NCBI GenBank assembly: GCA_903893625.1
Contig: CAITND010000104.1
Span: 1-56,786 of the forward strand
Direction: 5' to 3'
DNA: 56,786 nt
DNA from: an uncultured Oscillatoriales cyanobacterium
Lineage (GTDB): Bacteria > Cyanobacteriota > Cyanobacteriia > Cyanobacteriales > Microcoleaceae
Shown in pieces: positions 18,347-27,631 of the stretch (position 1 is the first letter of the stretch; the number at the start of each line of letters is the position of its first letter). The notes under the pieces are model-generated. The model was given only the letters and a program-made list of their open reading frames with translations. It made no database searches and was not told where the DNA came from. Both the position numbers and the translations under genes were made by a program.

Positions 18347-19934
18347 GCAACAATTCCTTAAGAACTTTAAAAGCAGAATTAGACGCTTTTGTGATTTCGT
18401 TCAGACGAGTTTCTACATCAGCAAGCTCTGATTGAAGTCGCTCAATATCCCAATGTTTGGTTAATTCCTCGTCAAAGCCGACATATCTTCCAGGAATTAA
18501 TGACATTTTATGGGAACGGATCTCTTTTAAGGTTGTAGATCTACAAAAACCAGGAATATCCCTGTAATGATTAAAAGTTTCTCTACTACGCCAATCTTGA
18601 TAAGTTTTGGCAATTCTTGATATTTCAGCATCGGTAAGAATGCAGTGGGTTCTATCAACCATTTCACCAAAAGAGTAGGCATAAATAAAAAGCGTTTGAT
18701 CTTTACGATCCCGGAATCTAGTGTCTTGTTTATTACCAGCAATAAACCATAAAGTTGCAGCAATTTGTGTTGTATAAAAAAGTTGATTTGGTAAAGCAAC
18801 AATACAATCAATTAAATCAGCTTCAATTAAAGTCTCTCGGATTGTACCGTCTCCTTGACTGTGATTCAAGGCTCCATTAGACAATACGAAACCTGCTACT
18901 CCATCTGGAGCAAGATGAGAAACCATCTGTTGTACCCAGGCAAAGTTAGCATTATTAATCGGGGGAGTACCGTATTGCCAACGTGGATCTTGTCTCAGAT
19001 GTTCACCTCCCCAATCGCTCATATTAAATGGAGGATTAGCTAGAATGTAGTCGGCTTTAAGATTGGGATGTAAATCGTTATGAAAGGTATCTGCGTGATG
19101 CGAACCTATATTTCCTTGAATTCTTCGCAAGGCTAAATTCATTTTGCACAAACGCCATGTCGTAGGATTAGATTCTTGACCATATATTGAAAGATCCTGA
19201 GATTGACCTCCATGAGCTTCTACAAATTTTTCGGACTGCACAAACATTCCTCCTGAACCACAACAGGGATCATAAACACACCCTTTATAAGGCTGAATCA
19301 TTTCAACCAAAAGTTTTACCACTGATTGTGGTGTATAGAATTCACCTCCTTTAGCTTCTGCACAAGCAAATCGCCCTAAAAAATACTCATAAACTCTTCC
19401 TAAGATATCTCTGGAACGACTTTCTGTATCACCTAAACCAATGGTTTCAACTAATTCAACTAGCTCACCTAAACGTCGTTGATCAAGGGAAGAACGAGAA
19501 TAATCTTGGGGTAAAATATTTTTTAACGATGGATTTTCCTGCTCAATTAATAGCATTGCTGAATCGATAATTTTACCAATCTCAGGATTTTTAGAATTAG
19601 CTTTTATATACGACCAGCGAGCTTCTTTTGGAACCCAGAATAAATGTTTGGCTAAATACTGCTGTTTATCTTCAAGAACTTGATAGCGTCCTCTTTGCTC
19701 ACTAACATACAAGTTGTTAGATGGAGTCGCTGTCCACAATTCCAACTGATGATAATGTTCTTCAAAACCATCTGAAATGTATTTTAGAAAGATTAACCCT
19801 AGTACAATATGCTTATACTCAGCAGAATCCATTTGACCACGCAATTTGTCAGCCGTAGCCCATAGTTTCTCCTCAAATCCTAAATTTCCCCTATTACTAT
19901 GCTGCCCATTAATATTTTTTCTGGTACGAGCCAC
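18339..19934 (-). CDS. HsdM-like N6-adenine DNA methyltransferase
   Basis: About 531 residues of a type I-style modification subunit (gamma-class adenine methyltransferase). Seen: the N-terminal HsdM helical domain, [19 protein letters not shown] motif [13 protein letters not shown], and catalytic motif [15 protein letters not shown]. The open frame begins at a GTG at 19943, but the GTG at 19934 has AAGGTGG five bases upstream, so it is preferred. It is the first gene of a tight operon with the specificity and nuclease genes and no HsdR. The methyltransferase with its S partner would protect the host genome from the BstXI-like enzyme. Confidence 0.92.
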   Translation of the reverse strand: MARTRKNINGQHSNRGNLGFEEKLWATADKLRGQMDSAEYKHIVLGLIFLKYISDGFEEHYHQLELWTATPSNNLYVSEQRGRYQVLEDKQQYLAKHLFWVPKEARWSYIKANSKNPEIGKIIDSAMLLIEQENPSLKNILPQDYSRSSLDQRRLGELVELVETIGLGDTESRSRDILGRVYEYFLGRFACAEAKGGEFYTPQSVVKLLVEMIQPYKGCVYDPCCGSGGMFVQSEKFVEAHGGQSQDLSIYGQESNPTTWRLCKMNLALRRIQGNIGSHHADTFHNDLHPNLKADYILANPPFNMSDWGGEHLRQDPRWQYGTPPINNANFAWVQQMVSHLAPDGVAGFVLSNGALNHSQGDGTIRETLIEADLIDCIVALPNQLFYTTQIAATLWFIAGNKQDTRFRDRKDQTLFIYAYSFGEMVDRTHCILTDAEISRIAKTYQDWRSRETFNHYRDIPGFCRSTTLKEIRSHKMSLIPGRYVGFDEELTKHWDIERLQSELADVETRLNEITKASNSAFKVLKELLHG

Positions 19935-20114
19935 TGAAACCACCTTTTTTGCAATCTAAACCTTTTAATTTTTTGGGTTCTCCCCAGTCTTTTTTTTCTG
20001 GTAGCAATTCTGTGGAAAATATTTTCCACTAGGTAGCGTTGCTAAAAATGATAATTTTTGCTTGAGTTTGTATCTATCTTGTATCCTGAAGGAGTAAATA
20101 CCAGATCCCTGATC

Positions 20115-20179
20115 GGGCGGTTAACTCAGTGATAGAGTAAATCCCTTACAAGCAAAGGATGCAGGTTCTTTAGTTACAA
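20115..20179 (+). pseudogene. Decayed tRNA-Val copy
   Basis: This stretch follows the tRNA-Val sequence on the opposite strand: identical over the first 15 bases, then similar through the D-arm, and with the anticodon loop CTTACAA kept. The D-loop, anticodon stem and T-arm carry many changes and the acceptor 3' side is missing, so it cannot fold into a cloverleaf and is a pseudogene or att-like remnant. Confidence 0.7.
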
Positions 20180-20251
20180 TGGGCGGTACAAGATTCGAAC
20201 TTGTGGCCTCTTCCTTGTAAGGGAAGCACTCTACCGCTGAGTTAACCGCCC
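20180..20251 (-). tRNA. tRNA-Val (anticodon TAC)
   Basis: A complete 72-nt cloverleaf reads on the minus strand. Acceptor GGGCGGT pairs with ACCGCCC, D-stem ACTC/GAGT, anticodon stem CTTCC/GGAAG around the loop CTTACAA (anticodon TAC, reading GUA-type valine codons), T-stem ACAAG/CTTGT around TTCGAAT, discriminator A. The CCA end is not encoded. It lies between the BstXI-like operon and the DUF2227 gene. Confidence 0.95.
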
Positions 20252-20327
20252 GATTCACACATTTACTTATTATAACATAAACTTTTAGAATCACAACCCT
20301 ATTTTCAATGATTGATCATCCTACCCC

Positions 20328-20999
20328 ATGCCATCAGGTCAAACCCACGACCGTATTACCCTTTGGAGCTTACCCTTGATTGCGGGTTTGACGTTTAGCC
20401 AAACTAGCAGCAGTCACTTAACGTTTCTGGTGACGGGGAGTTTCCTGTTTAGTGGGTTAATGTTTGGCCCCGATTTAGATATTGACTCCCGACAGTTTCA
20501 ACGGTGGGGGATGTTGCGGTGTTTCTGGGTTCCCTACCAAAATAGTTTACGTCATCGGTCGTTTTTATCTCATGGGCCATTTATTGGGACAGCACTGAGA
20601 ATTCTTTATTTAGGAGGGGGTATCGGTATTGTCAGTTTATTGGGGGGACTAATAGCAGAATATTTCGGATTACTTCCCTGGAAACCATTAGAAATTGCTC
20701 AAAATATTGGTCAAGCACTTTCCAACCATCCCAGAGAATGTATCGCCGTTTATTTAGGATTAGAAATGGGGGCGATGAGTCATTCCTTTAGTGATTGGTC
20801 TAACTCTTTTTATAAAGAGTTTAGAAAATGGCTGAAAACAGGAAAAAATCACAGTCCTACTCTTGATCCTCCTAAATCAAAAAAACGCAAACGCCAAGTT
20901 TCAGAGACTTCCACCGTAGAACTTCCTCCGATTAAACCCCAACGTCAAAAGCAGAATTCAACAACGCCTAAAAAATCTTCCCGTCGTCCCAAAAAATAA
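20328..20999 (+). CDS. DUF2227-family putative metal-binding protein
   Basis: A 223-residue protein of the cyanobacterial DUF2227 family, annotated generally as a putative metal-binding protein. Seen: MPSGQTHDRIT at the start, GPDLDIDS, and RHRSFLSHGP, which together supply several His/Asp ligands in the style of membrane-bound metal hydrolases. Hydrophobic segments lie at about 15-50 and 80-110. The last 45 residues are lysine/proline-rich and probably disordered. The reaction is unknown. It precedes mazG on the same strand with a 42-bp gap and may share its transcript. Confidence 0.85.
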   Translation: MPSGQTHDRITLWSLPLIAGLTFSQTSSSHLTFLVTGSFLFSGLMFGPDLDIDSRQFQRWGMLRCFWVPYQNSLRHRSFLSHGPFIGTALRILYLGGGIGIVSLLGGLIAEYFGLLPWKPLEIAQNIGQALSNHPRECIAVYLGLEMGAMSHSFSDWSNSFYKEFRKWLKTGKNHSPTLDPPKSKKRKRQVSETSTVELPPIKPQRQKQNSTTPKKSSRRPKK

Positions 21000-21041
21000 A
21001 TCATTTCACCCATTTTTTGCATCACAATAGAGGTATTTTAA

Positions 21042-21866
21042 ATGAACACAGCAGACAATATTACTTTGACACCCAATTTAATCGCCCTACAAAATTTAAT
21101 CGATGTTGTGGCAAAATTGCGATCGCCAGAAGGGGGATGTCCTTGGGATTTAGAACAAACTCCAGAAACTTTAATTCCATATATTATTGAAGAAGCCTAT
21201 GAAGTTGTTGATGCGATTCGTAGTGGTGATCAAAAGGCTATTGTTGACGAATTGGGGGATTTATTGTTACAAGTGATTTTACAAGCTCAAATTGCCAGTG
21301 AATCTCAACAGTTTTCAATGGCAGAAGTGGCTAATAATATTACAGAAAAATTAATTCGCCGCCATCCTCATGTTTTTGGAGAAGTGGAAGTTAATAGTGT
21401 GGAAGAAGTCCGGCAAAACTGGGAAGAAATTAAAGCAAACGAACAAGGAGAAACACCCGAAACCCAAACATTCAGTTCTAAATTAAGCCGTTATGCCCGA
21501 CAATTACCCCCAATAATGGCAGGGATGAAAATATCTAAAAAAGCGGCAGATATTGGTTTTGAATGGGATAATGTTGAGGGGGTTTGGGATAAATTTGAAG
21601 AAGAAGTTGGCGAATTTAAAGAAGCGATTCAAGGATCGGATAAAGCCCATCAACAAGCAGAATTAGGCGATATTTTATTTGTCTTAATTAATTTAGCCCG
21701 TTGGTATGATTTAGATCCTTATGTGGGATTACAAGAAACCAATCATCGCTTTATTCAACGGTTATCAAAAGTTGAGGAAGCTTGCGATCGCCCCTTCTCT
21801 GAATATAGTTTAGAAGAATTAGACGCCCTCTGGCAAAAAGCTAAAGCTATTTTAGCTAATAAATAA
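21042..21866 (+). CDS. mazG: Nucleoside triphosphate pyrophosphohydrolase MazG
   Basis: A 274-residue MazG, the normal length for the tandem-domain form. It hydrolyses (d)NTPs to monophosphates and pyrophosphate and is thought to clean the nucleotide pool. Seen: GGCPWDLEQT at residues 31-40, the first metal site EEAYEVVDAI with DELGDLLLQ, and the second domain with EEEVGEFKEAI and AELGDILF. Both domains keep the EExxE...ExxD pattern, so the enzyme should be active. It is preceded by a short AT-rich leader with the weak ribosome binding site AGAGGT. Confidence 0.95.
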   Translation: MNTADNITLTPNLIALQNLIDVVAKLRSPEGGCPWDLEQTPETLIPYIIEEAYEVVDAIRSGDQKAIVDELGDLLLQVILQAQIASESQQFSMAEVANNITEKLIRRHPHVFGEVEVNSVEEVRQNWEEIKANEQGETPETQTFSSKLSRYARQLPPIMAGMKISKKAADIGFEWDNVEGVWDKFEEEVGEFKEAIQGSDKAHQQAELGDILFVLINLARWYDLDPYVGLQETNHRFIQRLSKVEEACDRPFSEYSLEELDALWQKAKAILANK

Positions 21867-21912
21867 GTTGATAAACTTAGGATAGGGTGGAACAAAGTTG
21901 AGGTAATAAACC

Positions 21913-22470
21913 ATGACAAAAACTGACGTAAAACTGACGTTTGAGGAATATCTGACTTACCATGATGGAACAGAACGACGATATGAATTTGTTGAGGGAA
22001 AATTAGTTGAGATGCCTCCAGCAACAGGTAAACATGAAGCGATTATTACCCTACTTTTGGTCTGTCTATTTTTAGAAATCAAACGAAAACAATATCCTTG
22101 TCATGCTAGACCCAATGGAATTGAATTTTTTACAGGTATTAGAACCCGTCGTCCTGATGTTTCTGTAATTAGTGAACAACAGAAAATTGAAATCGAACAA
22201 ACATCAGCAATTCTTTATACTCCACCTTTGTTAGTAATTGAGGTGATTAGCCCTGATATAGACATTAAGGATAAGCTGGCTGAGTATCAATCCCTGGGAG
22301 TTCCCGAATATTGGACAGTCGATTGGAATTGCTCAGTCCCTAATGTGACGGTGCGAGTTCTGGGTGAAGAAGGGTTTTACACAGAACAGGTGTTTACTGG
22401 ATTGGATCAGATTACCTCCCCCCTGTTCCCAGAATTAGCATTGACGGTTCAGGATCTTCTGAATACTTGA
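21913..22470 (+). CDS. Uma2 family protein (DUF820)
   Basis: A 185-residue Uma2/DUF820 protein. The core is present: RRYEFVEGKLVEMPPATGKH at about 22-41, RTRRPDVSVIS with the aspartate, LLVIEVISPD with the glutamate, and KLAEYQSLGVPEYWTVDW with the lysine. The fold is that of PD-(D/E)xK nucleases; the role is unknown. It starts 46 bp after mazG on the same strand. Confidence 0.9.
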   Translation: MTKTDVKLTFEEYLTYHDGTERRYEFVEGKLVEMPPATGKHEAIITLLLVCLFLEIKRKQYPCHARPNGIEFFTGIRTRRPDVSVISEQQKIEIEQTSAILYTPPLLVIEVISPDIDIKDKLAEYQSLGVPEYWTVDWNCSVPNVTVRVLGEEGFYTEQVFTGLDQITSPLFPELALTVQDLLNT

Positions 22471-22564
22471 TCGATTCCCTTTCTGTTCATAATGAACTTT
22501 TTGGACTTCCTATAACACGCTTGACTGTGTACAGTTGACAGAGAATGCAAAACAAAGCCCCAAT

Positions 22565-23959
22565 ATGACAACAACGAACTCAAAAACCTGGAGTCAACGG
22601 TTTGAAAAATCTCTGCATCCTGCTATTGCAGAGTTTAACGCTAGTATTGGTTTTGATATCCAACTGATTGAATATGATTTAACCGGATCAGTTGCCCATG
22701 CCAAAATGTTAGCAAAAACGGGAATTATTGCCCATGAAGAAGCAGAACAAATGGTTTCCGGTTTAGAACTAATTCGTCAAGAATATCGGGACGGAAACTT
22801 TAACCCTGGTGTGGATGCGGAGGATGTTCATTTTGCGGTTGAACGTCGCTTAATTGAATTAGTCGGAGATGTCGGAAAAAAACTACATACGGCTCGATCT
22901 CGGAATGATCAAGTGGGAACGGATACCCGTTTATATTTACGGGATCAAATTCAACAAATTCGTCAACAATTAGTTAGCTTTCAACAGGTATTATTAAATT
23001 TAGCGGAAACAAATGTTGAAACGTTTATTCCGGGTTATACCCATCTCCAACGGGCGCAACCCCTAAGTTTAGCTCATCATTTATTAGCTTATGTGGAAAT
23101 GACAAACCGCGACTGGGAACGGTTAGGAGATGTCTATAAACGGGTGGATATTTGTCCGTTAGGAAGTGGAGCTTTAGCGGGAACAACTTTTCCGATTGAT
23201 CGCCATTATAGTGCCGAATTATTAGGGTTTGGTCAGGTTTATGCTAATAGTTTAGATGGGGTGAGTGATCGAGATTGGGCGATAGAATTTCTGGGGGCTG
23301 CGAGTTTAATTATGGTGCATTTGAGCCGTTTAGCGGAAGAAATTACGCTTTGGGCGTCTCAGGAATTTAGTTTTGTTACTTTAACTGATAGCTGTTCAAC
23401 GGGTTCGAGTATTATGCCTCAGAAGAAAAACCCGGATATCCCTGAATTAGTGCGGGGAAAAACCGGGCGGGTGTTTGGGCATTTACAAGGGTTATTAGTG
23501 GTAATGAAAGGATTACCTTTAGCCTATAATAAAGACTTGCAAGAGGATAAAGAAGCCTTATTTGATGCAGTTAAAACGGTGAAAGGTAGTTTAGAATCGA
23601 TGACGATTTTAATGGAAGAAGGCATAGAATTTCGCTCTAGTCGTTTAGCGGAAGCAGTGGCTGAAGATTTCTCGAATGCAACGGATGTGGCGGATTATTT
23701 AGCCACACGAGGAATTCCGTTCCGTGAAGCTTATAATTTAGTTGGAAAAGTCGTCAGAACTTGTTTAGAAGCGGGGAAATTACTCAAAGATTTAACCTTA
23801 GAAGAATGGAAAGAATTACATCCTCAATTTCAGGAGGATATTTATGAAGCGATCGCTCCCCGTCAAGTCGTTTCTGCTCGAAATAGTTATGGGGGAACCG
23901 GGTTTGAGCAAGTCAAACAAGCGTTAGAAAATGCTCGTCAACGGTTGAATAATTGTTAG
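22565..23959 (+). CDS. argH: Argininosuccinate lyase
   Basis: About 464 residues of argininosuccinate lyase, the last enzyme of arginine synthesis, splitting argininosuccinate into arginine and fumarate. Seen: the family start [28 protein letters not shown] with the catalytic histidine, and the fumarase/aspartase signature [12 protein letters not shown] with the catalytic serine loop. The frame opens 30 bp earlier at a TTG, but the ATG at 22565 gives the N-terminus usual for the family. The enzyme works as a cytosolic homotetramer. No other arginine gene is adjacent, as is common in cyanobacteria. Confidence 0.96.
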   Translation: MTTTNSKTWSQRFEKSLHPAIAEFNASIGFDIQLIEYDLTGSVAHAKMLAKTGIIAHEEAEQMVSGLELIRQEYRDGNFNPGVDAEDVHFAVERRLIELVGDVGKKLHTARSRNDQVGTDTRLYLRDQIQQIRQQLVSFQQVLLNLAETNVETFIPGYTHLQRAQPLSLAHHLLAYVEMTNRDWERLGDVYKRVDICPLGSGALAGTTFPIDRHYSAELLGFGQVYANSLDGVSDRDWAIEFLGAASLIMVHLSRLAEEITLWASQEFSFVTLTDSCSTGSSIMPQKKNPDIPELVRGKTGRVFGHLQGLLVVMKGLPLAYNKDLQEDKEALFDAVKTVKGSLESMTILMEEGIEFRSSRLAEAVAEDFSNATDVADYLATRGIPFREAYNLVGKVVRTCLEAGKLLKDLTLEEWKELHPQFQEDIYEAIAPRQVVSARNSYGGTGFEQVKQALENARQRLNNC

Positions 23960-23966
23960 GAATAGG

Positions 23967-24001
23967 GAATTACGAATTACGAATTACGAATTACGAATTA
24001 C
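23967..24001. repeat. Heptamer tandem array, 5 x GAATTAC
   Basis: Five perfect 7-bp units follow the argH stop codon. The rest of the 300-bp gap up to the response-regulator gene holds GGGGAAT-like repeats and two HIP1 octamers (near 24104 and 24126), and no gene that I can see. The array resembles the short tandemly repeated repetitive (STRR) sequences known in cyanobacteria. Confidence 0.9.
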
Positions 24002-24261
24002 GGATGGGTAATGGGGAATGGGGAATGGGTAATAGAGTTTAAATCCATAGTAGTTGATCAGTCCTACCCAGATTGCTCTATTCTGGATCAGACCCCCAAG
24101 GAGCGATCGCCAATTCAAAAAATAAGCGATCGCTTCCTAGAATACATAAAATAATAATTTTGTCAAGTACGGTTAAGGGTGTAAAAACCGTTCTGATGAT
24201 CCGTATAATTCAATTAAAAATTTCGCTACAGTGAAAAAAACGTTGAATTTAGGTCAATGTC

Positions 24262-24999
24262 ATGTCAAGTTCAATCAATCCTCCTGCATCTGAGGCTGAA
24301 GTCTCCCCAGTTCCCGCTAGACTGTTATTAGTAGACGATGAACCCGGACTGCGAGAAGCGGTACAAGCCTATTTAGAAGATAGTAATTTCTCCGTTGATG
24401 CGGCCAGTAATGCCAAACAAGGGTGGGAACTGTTACAACAAAATCTCCCCGATTTAGTGATTACTGATATTATGATGCCGGGAGTGGATGGCTATCAATT
24501 TTTAAAACAAATGCGGGAAGATCCTCGTTTCAAAGCCTTACCCGTTGTTTTTCTAACTGCTAAAGGCATGAAAAGCGATCGCATTCAAGGCTATCAAGCT
24601 GGATGTGATGCGTATTTATCCAAACCTTTTGACCCAGAAGAATTAGTAGTAATTGTCAAAAATTTATTAGCCAGACAAGCTGCCCTTCGCAGTAGCACAG
24701 GGGATGGAAGCCCAGATATTGCTACATTAGCAGGTCAAATTGCGCGCATTGAAAATATGTTAAAAGGTAAAAGTGGGATTCATCAAACACCACCCCCAAT
24801 TAAAATTGATTTAACGCCGCGTGAACAAAGTGTTTTAGATTTAGTTGCTAAAGGATTAATGAATAAAGAAATAGCCCGCAATTTAGAAACCAGTGTTCGC
24901 AACGTTGAGAAATATGTCAGTCGGTTATTTACTAAAACTGGAACTAATAGTCGAACAGAATTAGTGCGTTATGCTCTGGAACATGGTTTAACCGAATAG
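24262..24999 (+). CDS. NarL/FixJ-type response regulator (Ycf29-like)
   Basis: A 245-residue two-component response regulator. The receiver domain keeps DD (25-26), the phosphoacceptor D69 in VITDIMMPG, T99 and K121 (LSKPF). A linker of about 50 residues leads to a C-terminal LuxR-type helix-turn-helix with LTPREQSVLDLVAKGLMNKEIA and VRNVEKYVSRLF. It should bind DNA as a phosphorylation-controlled dimer. Arrangement and sequence resemble the cyanobacterial/plastid Ycf29 group, but I am not certain of that assignment. No sensor kinase is adjacent, so the partner is unknown. Confidence 0.9.
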   Translation: MSSSINPPASEAEVSPVPARLLLVDDEPGLREAVQAYLEDSNFSVDAASNAKQGWELLQQNLPDLVITDIMMPGVDGYQFLKQMREDPRFKALPVVFLTAKGMKSDRIQGYQAGCDAYLSKPFDPEELVVIVKNLLARQAALRSSTGDGSPDIATLAGQIARIENMLKGKSGIHQTPPPIKIDLTPREQSVLDLVAKGLMNKEIARNLETSVRNVEKYVSRLFTKTGTNSRTELVRYALEHGLTE

Positions 25000-25045
25000 G
25001 GAAAAAACTCTCCTGTATCAACATTTGAGGAACTAGCATCATCAA

Positions 25046-25813
25046 TTAAATCCGAAGTAAGACATCACGACCATGGGTGTCTGTGCCGCAGGTGTTCAGT
25101 AAACCATAGCTATCGGTTAACTGTTTAACTTGGTTTACAATTTCTGCGGTTGGTAACCAAGGGTTCGTATGGTGATAGGCATAATACACTTCAACGCCAT
25201 CCATTCCTAAACGAGCCGCTTCTGGAATTAATTCAGTGAAAGGACGACGATACCGGGCTGGATGAGCTAAAACCGCTAACCCTCCCGCTCCTTGGATAGC
25301 AGCTATCACGTTTTCAGCATAATAGGCATCTGTTCTCAAAAAAGTCGTGTCACCTTGCAGATAGGGTTGTAGACAAACTGCATCAGGATCAAAAGCATAA
25401 CCCAGAATATGGACATCCACACCCAATAACTGAGCATTAATTTCTGCTCCTGTCCATAACTGAGGCGCTGTATTAGCAAGTTCGGGATGGTTTTGTTTCC
25501 ACTGGTCTAACCACTGTTGCGCTTCTTTGTAGCCTTGGGTTGTATGGTGATCGGTAATTGTCAGTCCTTTTAACCCAATTTCAATGGCTTGTTGCATGAC
25601 TTCATTCGGTTCAAGTTGGCCATCGGAACGTCGGCTATGCAGGTGAAAGTTATAGGACTTAGGGCAGCTTCTAGCATTCAAGGTTTGAAAGACCTGTTGC
25701 AGTGCTAACCTATTTTGGGCAGGTGGTATCAATAATGACGATTCCACAAACCCCGCTTGGATGTGAAACCACCTCGATAACGACTCAGAAGTTGAAGTTA
25801 GATTAACACTCAT
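25046..25813 (-). CDS. PHP-domain metal-dependent phosphoesterase
   Basis: A 255-residue PHP-domain protein. The metal-binding motifs are FHLHSRRSDGQ (HxH), TITDHHTT, the glutamate in GAEIN, LAHPARYRR, and CGTDTHG near the C-terminus, which fit a trinuclear metal phosphoesterase. Relatives include the YciV/RNase AM type, which act on 3',5'-bisnucleotides or RNA 5' ends. The first 50 residues, rich in serine and threonine, are an extension not usual in the smallest family members. The gene is convergent with the response regulator and in tandem with hetZ, but separated from it by over 200 bp. Confidence 0.88.
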   Translation of the reverse strand: MSVNLTSTSESLSRWFHIQAGFVESSLLIPPAQNRLALQQVFQTLNARSCPKSYNFHLHSRRSDGQLEPNEVMQQAIEIGLKGLTITDHHTTQGYKEAQQWLDQWKQNHPELANTAPQLWTGAEINAQLLGVDVHILGYAFDPDAVCLQPYLQGDTTFLRTDAYYAENVIAAIQGAGGLAVLAHPARYRRPFTELIPEAARLGMDGVEVYYAYHHTNPWLPTAEIVNQVKQLTDSYGLLNTCGTDTHGRDVLLRI

Positions 25814-26024
25814 ACCGTCTTAATCTTAATAAACTGTTACTATAATCTACTGTATCGAATTTACTCGGTAGTTGCTACAAGACAAGGTTAAGATTGACCA
25901 ATTTTCGATTTAAAATTCTTATATAAGGAAATAGGGAATAGGATGTTAACAATATTGACGGTTGACGGTTGAGGGCGAGGAGACCTCGCCCCTACCTCGC
26001 CTGCTCCTAATATTTGACCCTCCA

Positions 26025-27206
26025 TTATGCTAACGCCTCGCTGTTGCGATAGTTGAAAGCCAGATCGAGGAGTTTAGCCCAACGTTTTTGGACTTGTTTG
26101 GGGGTGCATTTGAGGGCAGAGGCGATCGCTTTATCGCTTTCTTGAGTTTCTTTGAGTTGCAGTAACTTTTGTTGATCGGCGGATAATTGAGCTTGGAAGG
26201 TTTCCCATTGTTGGCTGTTCATCCCCAATTTTTGGTTCAGATCAGCGCCTAACCATTCATGGACGAGTTTCCAGTTGGTAGACCGGGCGAATTTTTCAAC
26301 GTGGTATTTAAACCGTTGTTGCAGATAGTCCCGTTGACGGGCGGTTAACCCCATAGCTTTATCAATATCGCAAGCTTGGAGATCTTGCATTTTCAGCATT
26401 AAGTATTTAACACAATCAGTCTGTTCTTGAGATTCTAAATATTGAACCAGTTCAGCAATGACGCGATCTCTTAAAACACTTTCTGCGGGGTCAACGGTTT
26501 CAGACACCATTTTTTCCCGAATTTGCTGCATCGCCGATGTCCGACTTTGAGCTTCCGCTTCTTCGGTTTTGCCCCCTTCAACGGCTAATTCAATATCCAT
26601 AGAAGTTTCGGGAGGTTGACCTTTGGCAAAACTTTGGGCGCGTAACACAATTAACCGTTGACGGTTGCGACCGGGTAAACCAATTTGACGTTTGCCATAC
26701 TGTTCGGTAAAGGCCATGTATTCCGCTAATTCTAAACGGGTGTGGGGAGTATAGTCAGCTTCCATAAGGTGTTCCCGACGGAAAGCTCGTAAACACTCGA
26801 CATAAAACCCTTGCAGAAAGTCTTCAATTAAATTGTAACGGGCTTGAAAGCTTAATTGAGACTCAAAGGAAGCAACGTGACGGTAGACCATCGCGGCTAA
26901 ATTAGAATGCAGTTCCACCCGACCTTGACGAGAACCGAGTTTGTAATATTCTAAGCACTTTTGCAAGCGATGACGGGCTAAACTGAGTTGCCAGGTTTGC
27001 ACTTCGCCAGAATTTTGAATGCGGTTGCTTTTTTCGCAAATGCGTTCTACTTCTAACGCCATCCGCAGCGTCACCGCCCGACCACTAGCAGGAAGGGTTT
27101 TGACGGTTGTTTGTAGTTCTTGTAATAAGAGTTGAGCTAAAGCTTGAGGATTAATAGAATTGAGGGTGACTTGAGAATCTTGAATAGAAATTTCTTGTGC
27201 AAACAT
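26025..27206 (-). CDS. hetZ: HetZ-family protein
   Basis: About 393 residues resembling HetZ, a regulator of early heterocyst differentiation in Anabaena that also occurs widely in filamentous cyanobacteria lacking heterocysts. Recognisable parts are the segment EVERICEKSNRIQNSGEVQ, HRLQKCLEYYKLGSRQGRVE, IEDFLQGFYVECLRAFRREH, and a C-terminal region ESDKAIASALKCTPKQVQKR that looks like a sigma-factor-style helix-turn-helix. The frame opens at a GTG at 27230, but the ATG at 27206 has AGGA nine bases upstream. In a non-heterocystous filament its role is unclear. The assignment is from memory of the family, with good but not total confidence. Confidence 0.8.
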   Translation of the reverse strand: MFAQEISIQDSQVTLNSINPQALAQLLLQELQTTVKTLPASGRAVTLRMALEVERICEKSNRIQNSGEVQTWQLSLARHRLQKCLEYYKLGSRQGRVELHSNLAAMVYRHVASFESQLSFQARYNLIEDFLQGFYVECLRAFRREHLMEADYTPHTRLELAEYMAFTEQYGKRQIGLPGRNRQRLIVLRAQSFAKGQPPETSMDIELAVEGGKTEEAEAQSRTSAMQQIREKMVSETVDPAESVLRDRVIAELVQYLESQEQTDCVKYLMLKMQDLQACDIDKAMGLTARQRDYLQQRFKYHVEKFARSTNWKLVHEWLGADLNQKLGMNSQQWETFQAQLSADQQKLLQLKETQESDKAIASALKCTPKQVQKRWAKLLDLAFNYRNSEALA

Positions 27207-27230
27207 GATGGATGTCCTGGGGTAAAGCAC

Positions 27231-27631
27231 GGTGTACAGAAGGCGAGAGTGAAGGGCGGTTTGGTGTTTCCTGATTCAACTCTCTACACTTTGAATAGTA
27301 GAAGCAGCCCTTTTGAAGTAGTGACAATAATGTTCCACTCTCTGAGGTAACTGATTTGATGCCTTTGTTCATTCCTCTACGTCAAGCAATTGTGCATCAC
27401 CCTGAAAGCCTTATTTAATCGGTATTACAACCATGTTTTATTTTCTTAGATCACACCTGATTTTTGTTGGGGTTGCCGATATTATCAATAGACCAGTTTC
27501 ACAACTGGCTACCTGAATCTTATGAAGAGAGACTGTAATATGGAGTTCCTCTGGTTCTCTAAAACCACGGAGACACAAAGTATTCTTCGTGTCTCCGTGT
27601 CTTGGTGTTTTTTCTGATCTGGCAAACCTAC
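27231..27631. other. 400-bp hetZ upstream region with 11-bp inverted repeat
   Basis: No convincing gene is seen. CACGGAGACAC (27566-27576) faces GTGTCTCCGTG (27589-27599) around a 12-base loop; this is a repeat common in cyanobacterial intergenic DNA. On the plus strand it is followed by a short T-run (TTTTTT at about 27609). The rest is AT-rich and should contain the hetZ promoter, whose boxes I cannot assign. Confidence 0.6.

Larger units (their letters stand above)
20112..20254. repeat. Inverted pair of tRNA-Val 5' ends (18-bp perfect arms)
   Basis: ATCGGGCGGTTAACTCAG at 20112-20129 is exactly repeated in inverse orientation at 20237-20254. The right arm is the 5' end of the real tRNA-Val and four flanking bases; the left arm begins a degenerate copy. 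It may be the scar of an integration or duplication at the tRNA gene. Confidence 0.85.

Noticed and set aside
23967-24001. Heptamer arrays as CRISPR arrays
   Set aside because: Units are seven bases with no spacers; they fit short tandem repeats, and no cas gene is present in the window.
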